Source: Acinetobacter sp. ANC 4470 | Lineage (GTDB): Bacteria > Pseudomonadota > Gammaproteobacteria > Pseudomonadales > Moraxellaceae | Direction: 5' to 3' | Length of the DNA stretch: 64,000 nt | Assembly: GCF_002135335.1 (NCBI RefSeq) | Contig: NZ_NEGC01000002.1 | Location: forward strand, 248,001 to 312,000 | Shown here: positions 57,801 to 64,000 of the stretch, in pieces | Layout of the letters: the number at the start of each line of letters is the position of its first letter | Position numbering within the stretch: the stretch's first letter is position 1 | Position numbers and translations under genes: made by a program | The notes under the pieces: generated by a model | Told to the model about the DNA's origin: nothing | What the model saw: only the letters and a program-made list of their open reading frames with translations | Databases searched by the model: none

Positions 57801-58527
57801 GCTGAATAAAATCATCGACCAACTGTTCAAACTGAGTTAAATCCAGTTCTGGAGATATAACTTCCTGAAACTGTGCCGAAGCAAAATTCAGCGTATTCTC
57901 CACCACAGGGATATAGGCTTCTTGTGACTTAAGCTTTTGATTTAAAAGTAAATAATCAACAACATTTTGCGGTTGCAGTTGAATCCATTCACGCAAGACA
58001 TCGTGAATTAATTGCTGAGTATAACTTTTGGCATCATCGGTAATATCGGCACGTTCAATTTTGCCACTTTCAAAGGAAAACTCACGCAATAACTTTTGAC
58101 TGAAACTATCCAGTGTTCCGACAAACAGCTCATCCAGCTGATCAATCACCAGTTTTAAACGCTCGCACGCATAATCCACACGTGTAGCATATTCCTGCAA
58201 AACCTTTTGCAATAAAGGATCTGTTTCACCTGTAATTTTGGCTTGAATTTCAGCCTCAGTGAGCGATTGACAAGCTTCAAAATAGCGTAAGGTTTCAACT
58301 AAACGTAGCCGAATGCGGTTTTTGAGCTCTGCGGCAGCTTTGCGGGTAAAAGTGGTCGCAATCACCTGATTCGGCAAATAAGCGCCTAAAAAAATCCGTA
58401 CCATCAAACTGGATAAAGTAAAGGTTTTGCCTGTACCTGCCGACGCTTCAATCCAGTGCAAACCTTTAAATTGCATATCAACAATGGGATTAAAGGATAT
58501 TTTTGTTAATGTTTGAGGATGATTCAT
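54826..58527 (-). CDS. recB: RecB, exonuclease V beta subunit
   Basis: RecB is the 3'-5' helicase and nuclease of RecBCD. Walker A is ASAGTGKT (28-35), then the UvrD-like motifs VDEFQDTNQDQ, GDPKQAIYGFRGGD and MTIHQSKGLEFKIVF. The C-terminal nuclease domain has the catalytic block GSIDLVYF...ADYKSN. The length (1233) is standard. It begins 6 bases after recC, so the two are translated from one message. Confidence 0.96.
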   Translation of the reverse strand: MNHPQTLTKISFNPIVDMQFKGLHWIEASAGTGKTFTLSSLMVRIFLGAYLPNQVIATTFTRKAAAELKNRIRLRLVETLRYFEACQSLTEAEIQAKITGETDPLLQKVLQEYATRVDYACERLKLVIDQLDELFVGTLDSFSQKLLREFSFESGKIERADITDDAKSYTQQLIHDVLREWIQLQPQNVVDYLLLNQKLKSQEAYIPVVENTLNFASAQFQEVISPELDLTQFEQLVDDFIQLDLSLIATLSEYYQPEGQYHTVIGKKWRTDGLMQRTLCEDLPTFIQALAGQGSYALFAPHFEKTLKNLTDLATKKVLNKCAEDVLNQFDQHVLIQSLRHFCEALSKLSVDLDVLDAYLKFYLSREVKKRLPQVLQQKSETTFAQQIRTLSEALQGEQGLRFAKFVQAHYPLILVDEFQDTNQDQDDILARVWRDAKRYSQSCMIMVGDPKQAIYGFRGGDMLTYNKARADVLSKQGQEYSLRHNHRSVNVLVEAVDALFQRQMDFGEEVIYSPVTAGVRPHPALVDVHGENHQPLRWLLLNDKKDEPIQVAWKIRDLLNQGIEEKLYLAEQTNPRYLIENDIAILSKNHDGLDKAQYELERLGIRVNRPSKRSVFDHQVAKDVGALLTAIMHPYDEAKIKRALLSRLLGFDLQQLIQLEAQADGLSQFIYDFDCIREMWLEKGFLTAWQYALNLFHVWKNVVATQSRDNERTVVNLRHLTELLSQHSEQYQGAQKLYHWYLKQLQSPAEREWELERKLSNEAGIQLMTIHQSKGLEFKIVFLLGADKDFREMNKTLNFSTVEHIHPVTGKVELQRVVAVNDKNLLEQNAIDQHNARAVAEQHRLWYVALTRASHRVYAMLQDQESKSVNGLAFWRGQNFIHAASADETLLNEKPIQLKIKQQQQLLPLQALAFPMQRFYPRSKTSFTALAQHLTRKQAIDALAVHTEKMLSAADEIHLIDVVETVSTESLLWIKRQFPMGTVAGTFLHEIFEHIDFKDQQDWALEIRRRFKNDYPSLWAELSAKYMQEFQQEDEEQLIAWMSEWLQQVLATPLHQKFKLDQLTEHEHLAEFPFYLSLSDHVLAIQRIHQLYAEYGIEMLDFNSANSARYLTGSIDLVYFDGQQYHIADYKSNFLGTDQTHYGATEIKQSMSQASYWLQAGLYLVALHRYLALQMQDYDIEKHLGGASYLYLRGMNGQAEQGFYHWKPSAEFVLRLDAILGYFAEDKTSKIV

Positions 58528-58533
58528 TATGCT

Positions 58534-61500
58534 TTATTCCTCAATCACAGATTGATGCCAAAAGACCGGCTGATATAAATGATAGGAAAATTGTGTGCAA
58601 GCCTGTTCAAGCAAAGCGGTGGCATCTTGTTCCTGTAAAATAAATTGCCAGTCACGATGCATTTTGGTCGCTTCATTATCGGCAATTAAAAAACCGCTAA
58701 ATTTGCCATCTTCATGCCAGTCTTTATAAATGACATCCATATCTTCAATACACATCTGGCTCTGTTCATTGGCTTGCCAGTCATGCGCTTTGTCTTTTTC
58801 AGCAATTTTAAGTAGCAAAGCAGCAGGTAAAACCAAAGGCTGAGTTTGTCCGTATTTCCACGCAGCTAACCAGTGCTCAATCCATTTCCGAGCCTGATTA
58901 GAACTGACACCCTGACATAAAATAGTTCGATCACTAAACACCACAATCTTTGTTAGTTTTTCACCGCCCTCGCCCATATTTAAGTAAGCCAGCCAAAGTA
59001 AATACTCTAACCATACTTTGGCACGACGTTTGGCACGCGCACTTGAAGCCTCCAGACTGACCCATTGTTCGGCACTATTTTTGGGTAGGCTAAGGTTCAT
59101 ATAAATCTGATCATTGATCTTCCATACCTGCTGCGTCGTCGGGGTAATTTCAGATGCATATTTCAATAATCGATCTTTTAAGCGCTGTTGTTCCAACACG
59201 CTGACTTGCCAACTGCTGTGTTGCAATTTTCCAATCGGCAGCTGATCCAGCAATAATTCAGGTTTTGCTTCACCTTCATGTTGCTGTAAAAAATGCCGTA
59301 CAGCATAACGCCCTAACCCATCCAGCAATAACGGTTCTTGCAGCGCGGGTAAATCTTCAGGGCGTAAATTTGCCACGCCTAAGGTTTTTAAATATAAGCG
59401 TGCAGGGAAAGTTACATCCTGAATCCATTGATGACTATCCAACACCTGCACATCTTGTTGCAGATGTTGATATGGGGTATTCACCCAAGCCGCACGTTGC
59501 CCTGTCGCGTGACGAATTTGCCCAGCCACACTGAACCATTGATCCTGATAACGCACAGGCTTTAATGATTCAAAACCAACGGGATCAAACGGTAATAAAG
59601 GATGCACGTGATAAAGCGATTGCAGTTGTTCAGGCACTTCGACCCCATGAATATTCACGGTTTCATTGACCGCTGCATCGGGTTGTTTTGACTGCACAAT
59701 AAATGCCAGATGTTGAATCAGTTCCTGTAACACGGTTGATGGATCACGCACTTCACCATCGTTAATATCGAAACCGTTATAAAATAGCCACAAACTCTCC
59801 TGTGCCAAAAGCAGGTTATCTAAAAATGCCCCTTGGTCATCTTCTAGGCGTGAACGATCGCCCAATTGCGGTTTCAGCAAATCCATTAAATCAAAGGGTA
59901 AGTGCTGGCTGCGATTTGGAAATTTACCACTGTCCAGTCCGAGCATCACAATCAGTTTATACGGCACAGGACGAATCTGACCAATTTGACTAAAGGTAAT
60001 TTGCCCCGTCGGTTCCGCATGTTCTAGTTGTGTTTCTAAAGTACTGTTAATTTCAGCCAACAAATACGGTAATGGCAAACTCAACGCGCGTAAGGCATGA
60101 TGATCGTGCTCATCATAAAAACTGGCGAGCGTCAGCATGCGTTCTTGTTTTTTAATAATTTTATAGACACTGCTTAACGATTCGACCCCAGCATCTTCAA
60201 ATTCAGCAATGTCCTGCATCAGCCGTTTCAGCCATGTTTCAACCGGCACACTTTTGCCTTGTTCATGTGCTGTCATCCAGTCACGGCGGGTATCAAAATC
60301 TTGATAAATCTGGATCAATTTGGCAATTAATTCAAAATCACTCGGTAACACTTTGGCAAAACTGAGCGTGCCTTGAAATAAAGTATGTTCAGGAATGGCG
60401 ATACCCAAAGCCAGACGATCGAGCGCAAATTTAAAACTAAAGCGATAGTCGTCGTCACCTGCGGATAAACTACGCTGTAAATGTTGTGCATCTAAGCCAC
60501 GTTTAAAACCGGCATCAATCAACAATTCAGTCATGCGTTCAATCGAATTGATTTCTAAACCATATAATTGTTGAGTTGCGCTCAGACTCAGCCAATCGGC
60601 AAAATCCTCAATGCTAAAACGCCCTTGAATCATTTCAATACGCCCTAGCACAGCATGCCATGCATTTAAGGCATCGAGCTGAGTGACTCCTGCAATTTTA
60701 ATCGGCAAATACACACTGTCTTTAGACAGTTGATGACTACTGCCTGTTTTTTGCTGAATCAAATCGCGTTCACTGGGTGGCGGTGCAAACACGCTACGAA
60801 TTAAAGGTTCAAGTTCAGTTAAACTCGGACTCAGTACCAAAATATCGCTGGGTCTGCGCGGCGCATCTTTACTGCCTTGCGCCAACCAGTGAATCAGTTG
60901 TTCTTTTAAAACTTCAAGCTGGCGTAAACTAGAATGACACACATGAATTTGAATCGAATCATCTAGTTCATCTAACACATATTGCTGCTGTTCAGGTTCA
61001 ACCAAATACAACACATCAGACTGAACTTTCCCTAGTAAATGGTCTGCATAATCATCGACAAAGGCATCTGCCCAAATACCATCTTCGCCTGAAGATAAAT
61101 TAGATAATAAGGAAAAATGATCTCGTGCTTGTTTACCAAAACGTGTAAGTAACGGATGGCGCGATTCACGCTGTTCTGCATTAAAATTTAAAGTAAATTC
61201 CTGAAAGAATTTGGTAATGTCTGCATCACTGGCTTTGGGGTTTTTAGCAATAAAACGTTCTTTCACGCCAACATCGTAACGCGCTTTCCAATTTGGATCG
61301 ACACTGTCCGCCCAATACTCTTGCGAAGGATTGTAGTGCAAAATATAAATATCAATGTATTGCCCCAAACGGCGTAAAAACGCCAGTTGCATCGGTGGCA
61401 AATCAAGCAAAGTAAAAATCACCAACTGGGGCGGCAGTTTTTTTAAGGCCGCTTGACACGTTTCAGGATCATCTAAAATTCCCCAAAACATTGCATCAAT

Positions 61501-62226
61501 ACTTTGCATCTGTTCAAAATCTTGATGAAAGACTTCCTGCCATAACCAACGCTGCCATGCTTCTAATTCATGAGCCTGATTCAAGGTAAATTCAGAAATT
61601 TCGGTATTGGTTTTAAAAAACATCTGTTCAATGGGCAGTTGTTTATTTTGTCCCCACGCCTGCAACCAATTGCTTTGACAGTTGCACAGATTGGCTGGGC
61701 AATTCTTCTGACAATGCCCACGATATTCCATGTAATGACTAAACAAACGCGAGACTTGTTCCGACACCCAATACAACATGCCTTGCTTTTTCAGCTGCTT
61801 CTCCACCCCTTGTTCTAAGCGGTCAGCACTGTCATAGATGCGCTGTACAATCGAATATAAAGGATGATCTGTATTTAAAGGATTGTGTTCCGTTTGAATA
61901 AAGCTTTTTAAGGCTTGAAAGATGCGCCACTTAATAATAATCCGTGGAATATTGGCTTTACGGACCTGTTCTTTTTGTTCGACCAATACCCATTGATAAG
62001 CTGACCATTGAAAACCGCGAATACGGTGATGGAATTGAGTATTGGCGCTAATGCCTTTTTGTTCGGCTAATTTTTGGGTTAACCATGTTTCAACCGCATG
62101 CGATGGCACAATAAAATGTTGGGTTTTGAGCACCTGAAAAGGCGTTGTGGCAGGCTTATTCACAGTCGTCAACATGGCATGCACCAGCACATCAATACGC
62201 TGACTTTGAATCACATGAATTGCCAT
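58534..62226 (-). CDS. recC: RecC, exonuclease V gamma subunit
   Basis: RecC (1230 residues) splits the strands and recognises Chi, using an inactive helicase-like fold. The start IHVIQSQRIDVLVHAML fits the family (E. coli RVYHSNRLDVL). Conserved blocks include HFIVPSHAVETWL, HRIRGFQWSAYQWV and VMLGLDSGKFPNRSQHLPFDLM. A cluster of four cysteines (172, 176, 181, 183; see findings) stands out. The gene order recC-recB-recD has no ptrA between recC and recB, unlike E. coli. Confidence 0.95.
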   Translation of the reverse strand: MAIHVIQSQRIDVLVHAMLTTVNKPATTPFQVLKTQHFIVPSHAVETWLTQKLAEQKGISANTQFHHRIRGFQWSAYQWVLVEQKEQVRKANIPRIIIKWRIFQALKSFIQTEHNPLNTDHPLYSIVQRIYDSADRLEQGVEKQLKKQGMLYWVSEQVSRLFSHYMEYRGHCQKNCPANLCNCQSNWLQAWGQNKQLPIEQMFFKTNTEISEFTLNQAHELEAWQRWLWQEVFHQDFEQMQSIDAMFWGILDDPETCQAALKKLPPQLVIFTLLDLPPMQLAFLRRLGQYIDIYILHYNPSQEYWADSVDPNWKARYDVGVKERFIAKNPKASDADITKFFQEFTLNFNAEQRESRHPLLTRFGKQARDHFSLLSNLSSGEDGIWADAFVDDYADHLLGKVQSDVLYLVEPEQQQYVLDELDDSIQIHVCHSSLRQLEVLKEQLIHWLAQGSKDAPRRPSDILVLSPSLTELEPLIRSVFAPPPSERDLIQQKTGSSHQLSKDSVYLPIKIAGVTQLDALNAWHAVLGRIEMIQGRFSIEDFADWLSLSATQQLYGLEINSIERMTELLIDAGFKRGLDAQHLQRSLSAGDDDYRFSFKFALDRLALGIAIPEHTLFQGTLSFAKVLPSDFELIAKLIQIYQDFDTRRDWMTAHEQGKSVPVETWLKRLMQDIAEFEDAGVESLSSVYKIIKKQERMLTLASFYDEHDHHALRALSLPLPYLLAEINSTLETQLEHAEPTGQITFSQIGQIRPVPYKLIVMLGLDSGKFPNRSQHLPFDLMDLLKPQLGDRSRLEDDQGAFLDNLLLAQESLWLFYNGFDINDGEVRDPSTVLQELIQHLAFIVQSKQPDAAVNETVNIHGVEVPEQLQSLYHVHPLLPFDPVGFESLKPVRYQDQWFSVAGQIRHATGQRAAWVNTPYQHLQQDVQVLDSHQWIQDVTFPARLYLKTLGVANLRPEDLPALQEPLLLDGLGRYAVRHFLQQHEGEAKPELLLDQLPIGKLQHSSWQVSVLEQQRLKDRLLKYASEITPTTQQVWKINDQIYMNLSLPKNSAEQWVSLEASSARAKRRAKVWLEYLLWLAYLNMGEGGEKLTKIVVFSDRTILCQGVSSNQARKWIEHWLAAWKYGQTQPLVLPAALLLKIAEKDKAHDWQANEQSQMCIEDMDVIYKDWHEDGKFSGFLIADNEATKMHRDWQFILQEQDATALLEQACTQFSYHLYQPVFWHQSVIEE

Positions 62227-62408
62227 GAATTACCTACTCCACTCTTTTTTAAAATAAAATGCCTACAAAAGCATAAAAATTATTTACTATACATCTGCAT
62301 CTGTCTATGTCACTTTGAGATTTCGGTTCGATTCAAAAATGTTTTGAAATTCTTACCTTAATCATCATTAAATAGAAAAACTAACACGAAGTTTAAGGTA
62401 TTTACATT

Positions 62409-62915
62409 ATGAAAATAGATAAAATTCCAGACTCAATAGACCCAGCATTAGATTTAGAAATCATTCGTGCAGAATGCTTAGAACTGGTGCAAAAACGGGC
62501 GTACATTTCTGCTGGTGTTGCTGTCGTGCCTGTCCCATTTCTGGATGTTGTCATTGATATCGGAATATTGTCACAACTCATTCCAGAAGTGAATGCACGC
62601 TTTGGTTTAGCACCTGAACAAATTAGTGTCTATGACCCCGAGACCAAACAAGTGCATTGGCATGAACTGCGCAAACGGGGAATCGAATTCTCAGGACTTG
62701 TGATTGCGCGTACTGCGGTTAAAAAATCCATCAACAATGTTGCCGCTAAAGTCATCACTAAACAAGTGACTAAATTCATTCCCCTAGGTGGGCAAATTAT
62801 TGCAGCAAGTTTAGGCTATATTATAATGAAAAAAGTCGCTGCCGCGCATGTGGAAGAATGTTACAGCCTTGCCAAAAGCATTCAACAAAAACAAAATGCT
62901 CAGCTTGTTAGCTAA
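62409..62915 (+). CDS. DUF697-like membrane-associated protein
   Basis: The 168-residue protein has the DUF697 pattern: AYISAGVAVVPVPFLDVVIDIGILSQLIPEVNARFG, then FIPLGGQIIAASLGYIIMKK. This domain is usually attached to a GTPase, forming hydrophobic hairpins at the inner membrane; here it stands alone with no GTPase domain. It is divergent from recC. The function is unknown. Confidence 0.7.
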   Translation: MKIDKIPDSIDPALDLEIIRAECLELVQKRAYISAGVAVVPVPFLDVVIDIGILSQLIPEVNARFGLAPEQISVYDPETKQVHWHELRKRGIEFSGLVIARTAVKKSINNVAAKVITKQVTKFIPLGGQIIAASLGYIIMKKVAAAHVEECYSLAKSIQQKQNAQLVS

Positions 62916-62970
62916 GCAAGCTGTTCATAAGTCTTGATCATCAAGGTAGACTGATCTCGCTACTGAGAGC

Positions 62971-64000
62971 TTAATCCGCTCTCAGCTGTTTTAAAATAGT
63001 TCGCAATACTTCTAAGCGCGCCATATATTTATCATTGGTGGCGACAATATGCCACGGTGCATGTACGGTACTGGTTTGCTCAAACATATCTGCGGCAGCA
63101 TCTAAATAACCGTCCCATTTTTCACGATTACGCCAATCATCGGCAGTAATTTTAAAGCGTTTATGCGGTGTTTCTTCTCGTGCTTTAAAACGGGTTTCTT
63201 GTTCATCTTTACTAATGGCAAGCCAGAATTTAATCACCACGGTTTGACTGTTGAGCAAATTTTTTTCAAAACGGTTAATTTCTTCATAGGCACGTTGCCA
63301 CTCGACCTCACTTGCAAAACCTTCCAGACGCTCGACCAATACCCGACCATACCAAGAACGGTCAAAAATGGTAATGTCTTCATCGGTCTGTAACTTACTC
63401 CAAAAACGCCATAAATATGGACGACGTAATTCATATTTCTCAGGTGCCGCGATAGTGTGAATATCATATTCACGTGGATCAAGATTTTTCACAATGCGCT
63501 TGATCGCCCCCCCTTTTCCCGCAGCATCCATGCCTTCAAAGACAATAATCGCTTTACGATCATCGAAGCGCAGGGCTTCAGCCACTTTAAGCGATAGTTT
63601 TTTAAATTCGGCTTTATAGTTTTCTTGATTAACTGACTTATTTTCTGGTTGTAATAACAACTCAGGAACTGCCGCTTGTTTCCACTTGGTTTTATTTTGG
63701 CTTAAATGTTCTGGACAATGCTCTAAAGCACGTAAAATATGCTGGGCAAATTGTTGATCCCGTAGTTGTGCATCTTCACAATCAATGACGGTCCAATCAT
63801 CGGTAAAACGCTGACGCAGTTTTTGCACATTGTCATATTGCTTTTTATTACGCCAATCTAAACCATGTAATTTATGCCAATGCACTTCACTGGGTTTCAT
63901 ATTGTCCAGTCGCTTCTGCAAAGACTTCCATGACAAGTCAAACCAGACTTTCACCACATCAACATGGTTGTTTTTTAGGTCCTGTTCAAAGGTTCGCATA
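62971..64000 (-). CDS. pap: Polyphosphate:AMP phosphotransferase, PPK2 class (partial)
   Basis: The gene is cut by the right edge of the window; the Met at 63999 is likely internal, as the two-domain enzymes of Acinetobacter are about 475 residues. The visible part is the end of the first PPK2 domain and all of the second, with Walker A EGMDAAGKGG (155-164 of this fragment), the lid residues of KNLDPREYDIHTIAAPE, and the Walker B block DRSWYGRVLVERLEGF. It makes ADP from AMP using polyphosphate. A converging gene lies at the 3' side. Confidence 0.88.
   Translation of the reverse strand, partial: MRTFEQDLKNNHVDVVKVWFDLSWKSLQKRLDNMKPSEVHWHKLHGLDWRNKKQYDNVQKLRQRFTDDWTVIDCEDAQLRDQQFAQHILRALEHCPEHLSQNKTKWKQAAVPELLLQPENKSVNQENYKAEFKKLSLKVAEALRFDDRKAIIVFEGMDAAGKGGAIKRIVKNLDPREYDIHTIAAPEKYELRRPYLWRFWSKLQTDEDITIFDRSWYGRVLVERLEGFASEVEWQRAYEEINRFEKNLLNSQTVVIKFWLAISKDEQETRFKAREETPHKRFKITADDWRNREKWDGYLDAAADMFEQTSTVHAPWHIVATNDKYMARLEVLRTILKQLRAD

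Noticed and set aside
1..64000. CRISPR array, prophage, integron or transposase-bearing insertion sequence
   Set aside because: No regularly spaced repeats, phage genes, integrase or transposase frames are present; the only mobile-looking items are the two transposase-less repeats.

Overview
The window is a compact, AT-rich stretch of gammaproteobacterial chromosome, almost certainly from an Acinetobacter (Moraxellaceae). Evidence for this: pilMNOP divergent from ponA; a division/cell-wall cluster cut down to rsmH-ftsL-ftsI-murE-murF-mraY; an isolated gspF-gspG pair; a polyphosphate:AMP phosphotransferase of the Acinetobacter type; and the overall protein sequences. The species cannot be named. 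Nearly everything is core housekeeping. I see no prophage, insertion sequence with a transposase, CRISPR array or integron.

Layout. 1-2630: type IV pilus assembly genes pilM-N-O-P (minus). 2796-5327: ponA (plus). 5370-13386 (minus): an RlmA-like methyltransferase, then mraY, murF, murE, ftsI, ftsL and rsmH, read in the order rsmH to mraY. 13567-15835: two tandem sulfate-binding protein genes. 16210-18437: a small secreted protein, gltX, tRNA-Ala(GGC) and tRNA-Glu(TTC). 18640-31556: a mixed accessory and housekeeping stretch with lipoproteins, a hydroxyacid dehydrogenase, an alpha/beta-hydrolase-like protein, methyltransferases, a flavoprotein, yacG, a metallo-hydrolase, hemH, a DUF4062 protein, murI and a DUF1285 protein. 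31746-36773: ETF-ubiquinone oxidoreductase, tusA, corC and lnt. 37030-39330: a small membrane protein, gspG and gspF. 39483-47971: priA, a CPA2 antiporter, hslO, cbpA-cbpM, a DUF465 protein and a CorA-like transporter. 48166-50776: pnp and rpsO. 51020-52318: a serine hydrolase. 52999-62226: recC-recB-recD. 62409-64000: a DUF697-like protein and the 3' part of a polyphosphate:AMP phosphotransferase gene.

How the genes work together. Several neighbouring groups serve the envelope: peptidoglycan precursors (murE, murF, mraY, murI), septal and general synthases (ftsI, ponA), lipoprotein maturation (lnt), and pilus or secretion machinery (pilMNOP, gspFG). Others serve translation (gltX with tRNA-Glu, rpsO-pnp, rsmH, RlmA) and DNA repair (recBCD, priA).

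The least expected content is non-coding. A transposase-less repeat with 15-18 bp terminal inverted repeats occurs twice (23981-24355 and 33529-33864). Both copies share an identical 49-nt core, followed by a hairpin that keeps its place but not its sequence. The second copy splits what looks like the old etf-QO terminator, is flanked by a 9-bp direct repeat, and brings its own terminator-like hairpin. Other items worth a look are a small signal-peptide-like reading frame at 44681-44821, a possible small RNA at 52748-52860 (minus), nested inverted repeats before the gene at 19235, a 13-bp inverted repeat after gspG, and a four-cysteine cluster in RecC.
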